This document shows positions 34,577 through 49,500 of a DNA stretch of 64,000 nucleotides, piece after piece. Under the pieces are notes generated by a model that had not been told where the DNA came from, made no database searches, and saw only the letters and a program-made list of their open reading frames with translations. The position numbers and the translations under genes were made by a program. This DNA is from Pomacea canaliculata (Eukaryota; Mollusca; Gastropoda; Architaenioglossa; Ampullariidae), in NCBI RefSeq assembly GCF_003073045.1, contig NC_037590.1, positions 29,786,449 to 29,850,448 of the forward strand, in the 5' to 3' direction. Position 1 is the first letter of the stretch. Each line of letters starts with the position of its first letter.

Positions 34577-37500
34577 TAGTGCTACATAGGATGTGACAAG
34601 TAGTAAAAAAAAAAAAAAAAACAACTAGCAAGTGAGAGATCCATGACCCGGTCACAGCCAGCAATCAACGCTCACAAAAAAAAGCAGAGGTTATCTCTAT
34701 TTAAGAAGTCAAAGGTCATCGAACTGGTGTGACTTTTGCAGCATCAGCAGGCGATCTCATGTACGACTCAACTGTCATGGGAGTGAATCGCCCTCACGCT
34801 GCTCTACTTTAGTGTAGTACTTCTGTCCTTTTTTTTTTATTTGTCCCAGTATCGTGTTGGTGCAGTTTACTACAGGGAGACATCGTTACTGTTACTAACA
34901 CTGACTGATAGGAATGAGCATTACACAGCATTTGCCACGGAAAGACTTGTGTGAATGGGTGGCTGAGAGTATTCGTTTGTTAAGAAGCACCCGTATCTTT
35001 GCCAATCTGTAGTCTGGACAGTCAAAGTACAAAACAGTTTAACTTTAAAAAAAAAAAAAAACACTTTACGAGTGAGTGCCAAAGGGCGTGAACTCCTCTT
35101 CTACCGACCAACGTGCTTAAGGGCCTTTCGAACCAAACAGTTCTAGTCGGTTATATTTGGACAAACATTGACCCGAATCGTCGTATTTAGAAGTGGCAGA
35201 CATGGTCACAGATATGTGTGCAGTGATGGAGGTCCTTAAGCCCACTGAAGGCACTAAAGTTACTCCAGTTTCTGATTCATACTCAAGTTTTAGCTACACA
35301 TGCTCAACAGTTTGCAAGTCATGCTGACAGTAGCCTCGCTTTCATAATGTCACACACACACACACGTAGTTATTCATGCTTTGCGAGAAATGAAACATAA
35401 TGCATGCACATAGGTTCCTTATCATTCGTTCGTTTATTAATTTATTCATCCATTCTTATTTTCTCTCTATTTTTCAGTATCATGCACATATAAAAAAAAA
35501 AGAACGAGAGAGGAGGGGGTAACCTACTAAACTGAAGACTCGAGAGATGGGAAATTGAAGAGTGAGAAAGGGGTGGAAAGAAGTAAATGACATGCACCTC
35601 TACGTGGACTTGAACACAGGAAGGGGTTATTACAGCACTACTATTGGTCAAAAATGCAACGCAAACAAGTGTCACTTTCCTCTGCCTCCCGTACCCCACA
35701 AAGAAATACTCATAGGGCAATTCTTCCCCAACGAAATGTCATTGTCACAATGTTAGGCACTGATGGATTAGTGACACTTAGGAGATCTCAAGCACCGTGT
35801 CTCACCTCTCCACCAGGTGGGCCTTGACCTCCAGGTACCCCAATACCCTAAAATCAGACAACTTACATACAAAGCTATCTGTCTATAAGTGTGCTCGGCG
35901 TTCTAAGAATAACACCCAATGAGCTGTGTGTAAAATCACGAGTGATTTTCAGCACACAGTACACAACACTAGCAAGTAAATAAACATACAAACATACCAA
36001 AAAAACCCACCCTGAGATGAGCAGCTGTCATCAGCATGGATTGAACAACACGTCAAAGTCAAAAGAAACCTCTCACATTCACTAAAATTTCTATCATCGT
36101 CGATCTTCTCTTCCATAAACTCATCATCTTAATTAAAAAACAATTCAGATTCTCACCTGTTCTCCTCGATCACCTTTGTCCCCCTTTTGACACGCGCACG
36201 GGCCATCAGCTGTGCCCATCGGACCGGGTGGGCCAGGGGGCCCCTGTAAGCAGCAATGAACGATTAAAGGGACAGTCAATAACTGACAGTAAGACCTACA
36301 CACTTAATGAATTAAAGGTACATGAATTCATGTCACTTTTCATGCATCGTTCGGCGGATGCAAAATACACTTTTCCCAGTAAACAAGTTCTAAGCATCGA
36401 TTTTATTGCATAGAATATTCATCTTGAATGTTCACGCAAATTTACTACACAAGAAATCAACATTGCAAATTAAGTTTGTCTTTTTTTATGTTAAAGTTAA
36501 TATTAATCTATCTATGTATGCTACATACTATTTCATATAAATATATACTTAAAGAAAATAACGCAAAATTGCTTGCGATTATTAATAACATTAGTGCAAG
36601 ATTTACTACAAATGTCACTAACCACAAGGTATAAACTGCTGCAGTTTAAATCAGGAACACGGAAAGAATAATATTACAATTACCTTCGAAAGGCAACTCA
36701 GTTGACCCATTTTCTGTGTTTTAATTGAGCGATACTTTAAAAAAATAAATAATGGGATTTCACAAGATAAGCTTGCTAGCTGACAGACATGTTGAAGTAC
36801 ATCCAGGCAAAATAAAATGTCAGGAAAGACAACTTTCACTCGAGCTGTCAAAATAACTCGAAATATTAGCGCACGTGACATGCGAAATTCAGCAAAACAG
36901 ACCTGCGCCATCAGACGGCTGCTATCAACAAACATTAATTGTTATTCATTCAAGCAACAACAAGTGTCAGCAGTATTGTAAACAGCTGTTAGCACTCTTT
37001 ATTCCTCTACACACATTTTTTCTCGAGCAAAACCATCTCAGTTTTCAAATTAGCCAAAATGTTCTGCTCAAAAAATAAAATGATTTTTTTAACAAGTAGA
37101 ATTATTTGTTTTATTCTATTTTTGCTCAAAAGTTTTAAAAAACTGAATTAGGCAATAAATACAGCAGCTGTTATGACAGACACAAATCTCAGGTGCTTTC
37201 TGCCTAAAAGGTTGTAGCTTAAAATATGTCAAACAAAAAAGACAAAATACAATGGTGTTGTGTAAAAAAAAAAAAAAAATCCCACAAAGCAATAACAAAT
37301 GTGAAGCCATCAATACCGATAGGGGTTGGGTAAGTTTTAAAATTTTTAAAAGCTTACAAGAGTTATAAAAGAACATCGACATCAGGAAAACATTCTCATA
37401 CTAAAAAAAAAGACATCGCAGAGATTCTGTAGGAGAATCACTGATAACCGCTACTGTTAACAAAGGGACTACAGCAACACCAGAAAGGCTGCAACAGCAG

Positions 37501-40500
37501 CAAGCAACAACAAATTGAACAGATAATTAATATTTTATCATTTATTTTACTGTGTCTTTTCAGCTTCCAGGGCTCTTTATTCTGGAAGAGAGGAGAAAAA
37601 GGAACTACTAGTGTACAACAGTCCCCACATGCAGCATGCCGGATACATGTTAAGAAGGCAGTGAAACAACATTCAGTGAAGATAAACAACAACACATGCG
37701 AGTATGTAAACGGAAGCAAACCTGTGTTGTCTCTGGATCATAATTTTAAGGGACTTGAAAGTTCTAGAGTTCGCGATATTTTTTTCCTAAAATAATAATT
37801 TTTCGGCACAAATCGCTGACAAAGCATCGCCTCCATTTTTCTCACATGTAGGGTTTCACATCATTGCTTACAAAATAATGTGGGAAAAGTTTGTTGTTTT
37901 GTCTTTAGTAAGTTATTTGTAAAGCTATTTACACTACACATAGCTGTGGGCATCTTGTGGGTGTCAGTCATCTTACAACAGTTCCAGTATAGACGCAGGG
38001 TACTATCTGGATACCAGGCTGATGTTATCACTTTCCAAAACGCACCATTACAAAACATACCCGAGATTTAAGAGATTTTGTCTTTGATGGTGTAGTGTGA
38101 CTGCTCCAACATAAAAGAGCGTCCCGCCTATTGCATGCAGCAGGCATAGAAACTCACTCTGCATATTGGTATCCTACAGATGGGTACAAGTGATGGCGGG
38201 TGGAGACCGAGAACAGAAAGTGGACGGAAGAAAACTTTTCTTTAAAGGCCGGCAATGTATGAGTCTGTGCCCTCAATCAACAGAACGAACCCCTACCTGA
38301 GCAGCCTACAGCTACCCTCTCCCACCTGATTACTGTTGGCTTGATTGTTGTATTACAAAGGAGATGGATTTGGAAGTATTCGTGGGGGAGACTAAGGTCA
38401 GACTTGAACCTCACACATTCTGTTTCACTGACAGGTCGCATCTACCAAACACTTTGTTTGTATTCTCCATTTTTATCATTAATCCTGGTATTTTATTCTT
38501 TGGAAAAACCTTGGAGCAGAACAAGCCGAGAAAAGTATTTACTTGTTCAATTTATGTCGTTGAAACAGGCAACATGAAATGAATAATGATAATAATAAAA
38601 AAACACTAATTTCATGCATGTTGCAAGAGAAAATTGAAACATAATATTGTAGACGCACAAGAGAAAAATAACGAAAAACGTTTCTCTAGAGAGGAATGGA
38701 ATAGTTTCTTCTCACAGAAAACATAGTTATCGACTAAGGAGATGCTGCCATGCATAGGTAATATGGAAGGGGAGGGCACTCACCGGAGGACCAGCGTCAC
38801 CCACTTCCCCTTTTTGGCCCCTCATACCGGGTAGACCAATGGCTCCCTACACGCAATTAAGAGTACATCGTAAGGATATTGCTGTTGGTACAGTCGCATG
38901 GTATAATGATATTAGGACATCTGAAGGGCATCGTTAAAGCTGTCACGTGTTACTATTACTGTACTTCAAAAAAAGGTTCATCCTTTCACTGTCAGAGTTA
39001 TTGCCCATTTTTCTCTCACACAAGCCGGGATACTTTTTTTCGGATTATTGTCACGATCACGCTGATGACAGTGAAAGCACATTTGCCAGACGAAAGATAA
39101 GATCTGATACAAGACTCCCCAAAATACACCCTACATAATTAACCGCGAGTCAGATTCCGAAGCAAGGAATTCTTTCTTTTCTCCTTCTTATCCTCCTCCT
39201 CATTTTTTTTCTTTTTTAGGGGTTTTGTTCCTTTGAGACAGTATATGTCAAACTTATCAAAATCGATTACTTACTTTAATATTATAGACTTTTGCAGCAA
39301 TAATGTAAATTGATGTAGTAAAAAATTTGCGATTCTCATTGGAAGAGAAAAACTGACGGGAAAATAAGGGGGCATCGCCCTGTGGTCTTGTCTTTTAATG
39401 CAGGTCCATTTGAGACACTGTGGGCTCAAAGTAACAAGAACAGTCGATTGCCCTAGTCTTGAATACGAGGCTAAAAGTTCGGCAGTCCCAATAAGGTGTC
39501 ATGTCATCTGCTACTATCTTCCATGTTTTTTAAAAATAGAAAACACAGCAGCAATGGGTTAATTGTGGAATGAACGATGCAGTGACCTCACAAAGATCAA
39601 AGCGCTGTCGGTTCTTCATCTCCTCTCTCTCTCTCTTTTTAATATATTTAGTTAATCGCTGCATCACACAAGGCTTTTGCAAAAATCACAAGTGGGCAAG
39701 GAACACGCACTAAAAGCTTATCACACAAGATAACCAAACATCGGTTCTCACAACGGCAACCATAACCAGTTAAAACAAGACAAAAAACACGTTTTCTGAC
39801 ATAACTGGTCAGTCATAACAGTTGTGAAGGAGTCAGCATCGCAAAGCAGACAGTAGGCGGAGCCATCTTCTTGCAGGAAGTATCTGGTAGAAAAAAGTGG
39901 GCATCCATTAATCATGCTGAGAGAAAACACACTTACTGGCAAGCCAATGGAACCAGGGGGTCCTGCATCACCTTTTGTACCCTGTTAAAAAATGAGAGCC
40001 TGGTCAAATACAATAATGGCCGGCAAAGCTTTAAAAAAAGCTTAAAAATAAAGATGTTTAAAGCTTAGTCTTGTAATCATACTCTCTTGTGGTTACCGCA
40101 GACAGCTTCGTTCCTTGAAATTTCTAAGTGTCTATTAACCGACTTTTAACACAAAAGGCTGATTAATGTATTTTTATTGAAGAAACCGACAAACATTTTT
40201 ATCCAACTGTTAATCAGCTGTCTTAAACTGGTGACTGCAGTTTGTCAAAACAACATTTTAAGCAAAATAAATGTTTTTTAAAATCTCACAACTCACACTA
40301 AACGACCAGTCTTATTGAAACTGCGCTCAGACTACATTCTTTGAAAGATTAACTAAGAAAGTGACTTTGCAGAGAAGTAAGTAGGCATCACTGAGAACAC
40401 TAACATGTCGGTAAAAGATATTCCATGCAGAGGTTATGTTGAAACAGTAAGTACAGATATAATGAAATAAAAATTCACGAACATTTAATGGACGGCTACA

Positions 40501-43500
40501 ATGCATTCAGCCCAGCATCTGTTGTCTCACTTCTACAATCATTCCGAAACACCAAAGTTAAAAACGAAGCATGAACCCACTTCATCCAAAAAAAGATAAA
40601 ACCAGTTCAAGAAAACCTTTTCAATATAGTGCAGCCTCAGACAGGAGAAGTTATACGGAGCAACACATGACTCATGCGAAGTTCCTAGTCTACTTGCAGC
40701 CAGTGACAGAAAACACCAATGGAAATCATGCACCTCTGACATCTACACCCCCAAAAGTCTGATAACTTAAAAAAACAAATATGAAACAAAGCATTAAGAA
40801 GCCATCAACTGCACTGAAACAATCATGCAGAGAATGGAAAAATACATGCAAACACACTGCCAGAAACATTAGCCACAATGGTTGACACCCGTGCAAAAAA
40901 ACAAAAGTTAAAGTCCCTGCGACAACAAAGTTGTAGTCCCATTTGTTATGGTTGAAAAACACCGACAGAGAGAGACTGGTGTGCATTAAAAGGCATGCTC
41001 AAAGTGCTGTTATTTCGAATACAACAATACTATGTTAATGGAGAATGATCAGAAACCAACTTACTAGGTCACCTTTCAAGCCTGGAGGTCCGCGATCACC
41101 CTGAAACGACCAATCACTGACTGATATCTCTCTCTCTCAAGCCACCATTAAGAGTCGTTTAAAGCCAAGACAAGTTGGTTTACAACTAGTTTAGTAATAT
41201 CGTGAATATCTTAAGGCCTTTTGTCATTTCAGTCTCGATCAGCCGAAAAGTAGTCACTTTATTTGACTTTTTTTTTAAAAAGTTTTTTTGAGAGAGTTTC
41301 TAGTAAACTTGTATTTAAAACTACTAAAACACAGACGACTGAAAAATTCGAATGGGCAAAGACATTTTAGGAAGACTCTGATATTTCTTTGTTATATAAA
41401 CAGTAACAATACCTTAATACCTGGTGGCCCCTGTAGTCCCATTGGTCCCTGGTAAACATACAGCCCAGGGTCATTTGAAGCATTTTCACAAAATGCCAAC
41501 ATATTTCTTTTTAAAGCAGAATATTCGTTAGTGCTTCACTCAGAAATGCTCGTTTTCGTTAAATTATGTCATTAAGATGTAAAATATTTCCTCAGCATGT
41601 AATTATATAGAAAACCATTTTGATGGATTATGATAAAGCATTTCCATATTGGGTCGCTTTAAGATACCACATCCCCCGCAAACCCCACAGTAGATACTAA
41701 AGACTCGATTGCTGTTAACCTAAGATATTTGCAAACAGTTCGTCTGCTTATGTGAAATGAAAAGAAAATTCATGTGGGATGATGACAGTCTCCAGCTTAA
41801 GGGCAACTCACCATGGGGCCGGGGGGACCTGGGGGCCCGGGCAGCTGAAACACACAGGGAGGGAAGGGTCTGAGTGATCGTCAACAAATACCTTGTTGAG
41901 GTTCTGGCAGTACAACGGCCAGGTATTTATCTACACTTCAAGCAAGTACCAGACACTTGCTACAGCAAACAAATCTGATCAGAATCTTTTACAGCGTTTA
42001 TAATGATTACAGTTTTTTTCAAACAATGAGATAAATTGATTTTCCCAGTGTCAATGCAGAAATATGTATAACATTCATTAGACCATAGCGAACCGCGACT
42101 GGGAATCTTTGAATTGACGAAAATGTATACAAAATGAGATGAAAGAAAACCTTCACAAAAATTTTCTCCTGACAAATATTTCCAATGAAAACATAGAATG
42201 GGAGGAAAACAGCTTACCCCTTCACCACTGCCTCCTCCACCCTCTACAGTACCTGGCTCCCCCTAGCAACAGAGCACGGGTGACAATAATTACAAACAAC
42301 TCTCTCTGCATCAACAGAAACATGACCGGCATTAAACCTTTTCTACCTTCTGACTCAAAGTGTGTGGAAGAAATTTTAATTTATAATCCCCCTATAGGGT
42401 TTTACAATATTGCTTAACGAAGGTTCGAACCATCTAGTATGAAGCACAATAATTAAATCGAAAACAAAGCTGATGAATATTCTAGCAAGGACCGACAACT
42501 GCTCACTAAACCAGGGGAGGCAACTCACAGGAGGCCCAGGAAGGCCGGGTGGTCCGATCATGCCCGGTAAACCGGGCGGTCCCATCTCGCCCTTATCTCC
42601 CTTCAGACCAGGAACACCCTGAATGTAGGAGTTAAATACAGTAAGCGCCAGTTTCCATTTCCAGAAACTGTAGAGATGATGCAACGTTTCTTAACAAAAC
42701 CCGGATTTACAACTTCAAACGAATTCGATATAATTCTGTTTTTAAATCTAGCCTACACATTTATTTGTTGTGTACAAATTAAATATCCGCTATCGTTGAA
42801 AAACAGTTTGAAAGAAGCATGTTAATCTGTAACTGTATTAAGTCCAGGTGCCATCAAGGTCCAGATTTTACGAAATTTACAAATGGGTTGTAAGATGGTG
42901 AAAGACAAAAGTGACTTCAGTGTCCTCACATAGGAATTGTTAACACTAAAGGAAACAATGGTGCATCAACATGCCAAAGAGTGCCAAACGTTTAGGGCTT
43001 GGTGCTCGTGACAACGACTTTGTGTGATTCAAATAAACACAGTTAAAGCTGTTTTAACGACACTGCATGTGCGGACAATTTGAAACTGCCAAATTGTGGA
43101 GAGTAGTACGCCAAGTACATACACCCTGTCATGGTTTTATTTCCGAAGTCTAGACTATGGGGCTAAAGTAACTGATGCTTTATGCCAAAGGTCCTTGTCC
43201 TTGTTAATGTTGGCTTTCTTCTGGTCTCTAGTCAGAGAGTTTGAAAGAAGAAATGTAGGAATAAAGCATTTGGTTTGAACGAGCTGAGAAAAAACAAACA
43301 AACAAACAAAAACGATAGAGGCTGATCTCTGACACCGTTTGCTACCTACACTACGTTTGCTATGCAAGATTTCAATGGGTAGGAGATGTCTAGGTGCAAA
43401 AAAAAAAAAAAAAAAAAAAAAAAAAGGAGGATAGTCGAGAAAATGTCGAGTAGGATTTGAAGGATCACAGTAACAAAGAATGGTGATGTTTTAAGGCGAT

Positions 43501-46500
43501 CACGTGTCTAACCAACAGGGAAACGGAGTGCAACTGTATGAAATCCCTCAGCGCAGAAATAATTCATAACTGGAATAATCAATCTCTTTACAAGAATGGG
43601 TACTAGGTCAGAGGCCGTTAGATATACCAAAGACTCTGAAAGGGTCATAATCATAAAAGTCCGGCAATATTTTCAGATGCGAGCAGCTGCTAAAGGTGAG
43701 ACTCACTGGCTTTCCTACGATACCATCCGCTCCGTCCTTGCCGTTCTTGCCGGGCGCACCTGCCTCACCTTTCAGACCCTGCAAGTTGTCACGTGACAAG
43801 TTCATTACGCAGGTCCAGAACACCTGAGGTGCACCTGTTCTGACTTTGGCAAGCCGGGCACTGATGCTGTGCCGGCATGTACATGTACAGAGTGGAGTGA
43901 AGAAAGCAACGACTGCTTTCTGCATACATTATGCAAGAACATCGCAGTAGAAAATACAGACAGCAGTACAAATGCACACGAAATGCGATTCATTTACAAA
44001 TAAATTAAAAGAGAAAGAAAGCGAGAAATATGCAAGTAATGCAAAACTGTGCAAACATAGATGCAATGTTAGAAACTCAGTCACTTTGAAAGATTAATAA
44101 ATATTTTAAAAATAACGAGACTTTACTCGATTTAATATTTAAATTAAAAAAATATTCATCCATCAATAGAGGCAGCTAAATAATGTTAATTAATACATAA
44201 CCAGAATTGTTTACTTACAAATTTCAATATCTTAATATAAATCCTTATATATATTCTAGCATGTAGATATAGTAATGATCAGATTTTCTAAAGGTCGCCT
44301 TTAACTTTTTTTTTTTTTTTTTTGGTGGGGGGTGGGGAGATCATCTGAGCGATTACAGTTAAATAATTTGCGGCTAGTTTTGTTTTTGTGTTGCGAGAGA
44401 TATATCCTTGTGAAACATGCAATCCAAAAGACAGGGCTACCTCCTAGAGGCAGAGCAGCCACAGCATAACGACAGGCATAGAAAATAAAGTTTGAAAGGT
44501 GAGAGAAACAAGTAGTGCATTGATGCACATCGACTGCATGAGCAAAACAAAAGGTGAAACGTTAGCAAGATGTGTATACCACATGTGACACACGTCAGGT
44601 GCCATGGTCACATGACTAGCTACATAAACACGGGAGGGGGAGGGGAGGGATCGAGGGGTGACCGGCCTACCTGCTGACCTGGCAGCCCGAGGGCGCCCTT
44701 CATTCCGGGTAGACCAGGTGCACCGTCTTTGCCAGGCGGCCCCTGGGGGCCAGGGAAGCCTATGAAGGTTGCCTTGGCTGTCTTGCCACGTCGACCCTAC
44801 AGCGCAAAGTGTGACGACACGTGCGTAAAACATAAACTGAACACATAAACAAACACACGTGGAGACAATCTTCTACAAGCTAAAGACGTCAGACGTTTGA
44901 CCAATGTCTCTGACCTACCACATCCTCAGCAACAGCTGAAGTTGTAAATGATACACATACAGGGTAGATACAGAAAATTGGAACTTTCAATTAATACTTT
45001 TTTTAATACGAAATTTACTGACTTCCTTTTATGTGTGTGTGCGTGTGTTTTGTTCACAGTGAATATCTTCTAGCCAGAACCAGGCGTAAAATAAGAATTA
45101 TTATCATCATCATTAGAAATTAATTTCCTAAGAGTAGAATTTTGTAATGCTGTCCATCACTACTAATAGACTATAATAAAACAATAAAAAAGTTTGACAT
45201 ATTTCATACAGCATTTCTCTCCACAGGCACGACGGGAGACGTTTTAAATAATAAATAAATAATAAGCGCTTCTCGCTTAGTACCTAAACATTATCTAAAA
45301 TCATATTTAACAGAGAGCGTGGTAAGCAAAACAGATTGTCTAAAATATTGAGTCAGTTTTAAGAAAAATGTGGGTGCTTGGGAGGGGACATTTAAAGACT
45401 AGATAATTAGCAGCTACTGTTGCCCTGAACATGCAGAGGGCATGCTGGGAGCAGATCACAAGGAACACATCCTACAAGATACAGGCACAACACACACTAA
45501 AGGCACTAAGTCTATGTCACTCGAAACTTCGTGAGGTGGTTTACTGTACACTACAACATATATTAATTAGTAGGAAGGATGATAAAGGTGCGTTCCGCAA
45601 AATTTAGTTTGGGTTAGAGAAACAGAGACGATAACTTGTGACATGCTGAGTGAACAGGACGCTGTTACCACTCGAAGGGACACAACCACAACCCAGCAAA
45701 GCCTGATGGCCTCCAGTTCATGACCTGGTAGAATCATATTTTCTACTTGCACACATTTTGCCACCAGGTGTAGACTTGCCTACTGGTCCAATAATTTCTT
45801 CAAATGTACAGGAGAAGACGACTGATTGTTTTCTTTATGACATCCAACTCCAGTGGATTGTTCAGCTGGGTCCAGGAACACCCAGCATGCAGTGCATGTG
45901 TTTCAGAATTCTACAAGATCACTGATAAAGGGCCACAAAGGAGTGACATCACTCGCACGAACAGTTGAGTCACAGGTGAAATCTCCAGGTGTACACTTCC
46001 GTTCAAGACTTTGGTGTCTTTAAGGTGCTAAGGCCTCTAGCATCTCTTTTCCGAGCAAAATGGGCAAAAATACCAATCATTTAGCGGAGCAATGTCAGAG
46101 CTGAATCATGTCAACCTCACTGGGCAGATTATGGACAGGTTCAGGCAAAGTACAAAAAGGTCCCGAAAACTGAAAGATGCTGCTGCTTGTCAAGCCGTCA
46201 TACCTGTGTAAACCTAGAGATTTCAAACTTTTGTACGAGTGACCAGCTTGTGTAAAACTCCTGATTTAATTTAAACCAGTGTATTTGTTTAAAAAAATGC
46301 TGTATTTAATCCTTATCCTTTTGATAAGCATGTCAGTTGAACTACGTGAAAAGCTCGTCTGCAGCTATCTTGAATACACGATTATTTAGAAAGCTCGAAA
46401 TATTATTTACAGAGAATTAAGAGCGCAAAAGAATGACGCGTGGATATTACAAAAAAAAAAAAAAAAATCATCATGTGTCTCAGAGTAAAACTTTGAACAC

Positions 46501-49500
46501 TTTTGATATCTTCGAGAAAGAGCTCACTAAATACAGCAGTCTGGAGATTGCAAGGTGGTCACCCATACCCGGCTTGTTAGCGCCAGACAGGGCGCAGGAG
46601 GTGCAGGAGCAGTGAGTGTGACATAAGTGAAGGGAGCAAGAAGACACCTACAGTCAGGGTGGACATCATGCGTATTTACCCGTTGTCCCCTAGCGCCCCT
46701 GTCCCCCTTCTCACCCTTAAGGCCCGCCGGTCCGCTGGGCCCAGGAACACCCGGCATGCCGATCTCGCCCTACAACACACACAGGCGCCCAGCTGCAGAG
46801 TTATTGTTCTTCATCATAGTTACCTGCCTTTCGTCTTGTCTTTCCCCACAAATCACCTAGCGGTATTGTTCCCATTTTTCTTCTGACATTATGTGTTTCC
46901 TGACTGACTGCCATCTTCTATCTCTCACGCTTTCCACGTCTAGAAATTTGTTTCCTTGGCTATTGACTCGCTGTTCCCTCCAATCATTAAATGCTTACCA
47001 CTAGGAAAGGCGCTAAGGCACTTTATCTCCTTTATCATCTTATCACAAAGCATTTTTGTTAGAAGAACAATGAATGACAATGTTATGTCAACTTGTTAAC
47101 AATTGTAATAAATTTTATACTTCACTCTGCTCCACCTTTACCGCGACTTCAATGCAAGCAGTTTTCAACCTCCCTCCCTCTCTACCAGTTCATATTTTTC
47201 TTTGAATACCGTAAGGCAAAAGCCACTTATCTTAAATCCTTCATTCCCGTCTACAACGGTTTGTACTGAATTCTGACCATTCGGCCCAAAGAGAGTTGAA
47301 TTCTTATTCATTATTTTGAAACACAAGTGCATGATGGGTAAAATTAAATACAGAACTTTCATGTGTGATCTGCTGCTCTTATCGTCAACCACTCGGAATA
47401 TATTAATAGAAACCAGAAAACCACCGTGACTACCCCAGACACATTGTATCGTCTTATAATAAAATAATAATTTATAATAATATAATTAATAGCACATAAC
47501 AGCGACAGAGTTGGACGCAGTTACCATATAGTCTCTTGATCCAGTATAGATACAGTAACAAAGTAATTACTAATTAGAAATAATACATGATATTAAACAC
47601 TGTCCAGGTAGCAAATGCATCACCGAACAATTCAGAACAGAATGAAAGACAAGAAAACTATACTGTGACAAAGTAATCATCATCAGTATATTGAAGACAA
47701 AGGCAAACTTAAACTACACATCTCGGTCTTAGTATAAGTGAGAGTCTGATACGATAAACAATTGACAAAATGTAAAAGTCGCTACACGAAGCTGTCAAAA
47801 AATGGTGTTTAGGAACTGGACATGGGGGCAGTTGGGGAGGGAGGTGGGATACTATGAGAGAAAAAAGGAGACGGAAGAAGAAAAAGCTAGAGACATGTGA
47901 ACAGCGAATGAAAAGTGAACGGCGAGTAAGACTCATTCACGCACATGGCACAGAATCGACAGAACCAAGAACTGAGGTACACGCACTCCAGCACACTTCC
48001 GTTTCAAAAGGTAAAAACACTTGTTATAACAAAGGGCTAAGCTGGCCCAGGTGCCAGTTACTCTTCCTGCCAAATATCTGCAATGAACAAAAATCCTCAC
48101 AAAACTGAAAAAAACATGCTATATGAAAAGAAGTTAGTACTATTTTAGAAAAGAGAATCATAATAAAAAAGTTAATACTCTTATTAATCGGCTCTCGTGA
48201 CTAAAACGTGTTGAAATCTCCATCAGCAATAATCTCTAACTGTGAGCACCTGCTAAAAGAAACAAATTTTGTTAATCCTCAACCTACCCAAATAATAAAC
48301 ACATTGTACTGAATCGTACAGTCTGTTCTCTGTAAAAAGTAACAACCACATGAGACGAAAGTCAGTTCAGTAAAACTCAAATGACAGGCTGGCAGAATTT
48401 TTCAAACTGCTTCATATTCAACCGTCTGACCTGCTGTAAACAAAGCGTAAACAACAATTACATGCATCGTATATCCCCCATAAAGACAGCGGACGAACCC
48501 GTTCTTTGGCAACAAGTTCAGACGATCATCTCTGAAACAAAGTGTAACATGCCAGCAAGATTAAGCTTGTGAAATCCCAGTCAACATTAAAAATAAGTTT
48601 TACAACCATCTTATATGTAAGGAAATATACTGACTCGCACAAACATGTACATTGTACAGTATTATATGTCACTTACTGAGTACGTGGGTCTGAGTATTTA
48701 TAACCTTTAAATGAGTGTACTTTCATAAAAAAGGGACAGACACTTTGGCTTTGAACTGAATAATAATTGAGGCAGTTTGCTTGTGGTTCAGTCTGCTATT
48801 TATTCATCTGGTTAGTGGAAAAGCTGCGTAAGTTTTGTTCAGGGGTTAGAAGAAAGAGGACAAGAGGGTTGTTTGGGGGAGGTTAGGGAAAGAGCTTGTT
48901 GAATGAGAAGGCCCTAAGACTAGTAGATGAGATAAAGATGCCATGAACGACTTATAGAAAGAAAGATGATATATTTAGCCAACACCGCTTAGCAAAAAGA
49001 GATAAGAAAACAAATCGTTCACCAATCACCCAGGTATGTAAGCAAGAAAGCAGCCAACCACTCACCCATCCGCCTCAATCAACCAATTTGGAATTAATGA
49101 CTTGCCTTAAAATACCGTTTTTCAAGTAACTGATATTTCCTCTCGTTTTAAAATATCTGTTCTACACTGAAATGTCTAAATGGAAAATGACTTGTATTTT
49201 CAAGGGGAGAGAACTACTTCTTTACCAGTGTTATATTCTAGAGTTTTCTCCCCTAGCCCTTGCTCTTAACGTTTGGACAAGTTACGAACTCAGCTGAAAC
49301 CTCTGCAGAACTTCAATGAAGAGCTTAAACACTACACCCTTCTATCATTCATACCGATCCTAAGATTTCACGATTTCAGAAACTTCACGAACTTTGAAAA
49401 CAATTGAATTGTCGTAAGATTTCTGCTGAAAATATTCAAATAATTTTAAGTTAAAAATCTATGAAAAGTTATGTAAACAAAACAATTTTGTCAGTCGATC

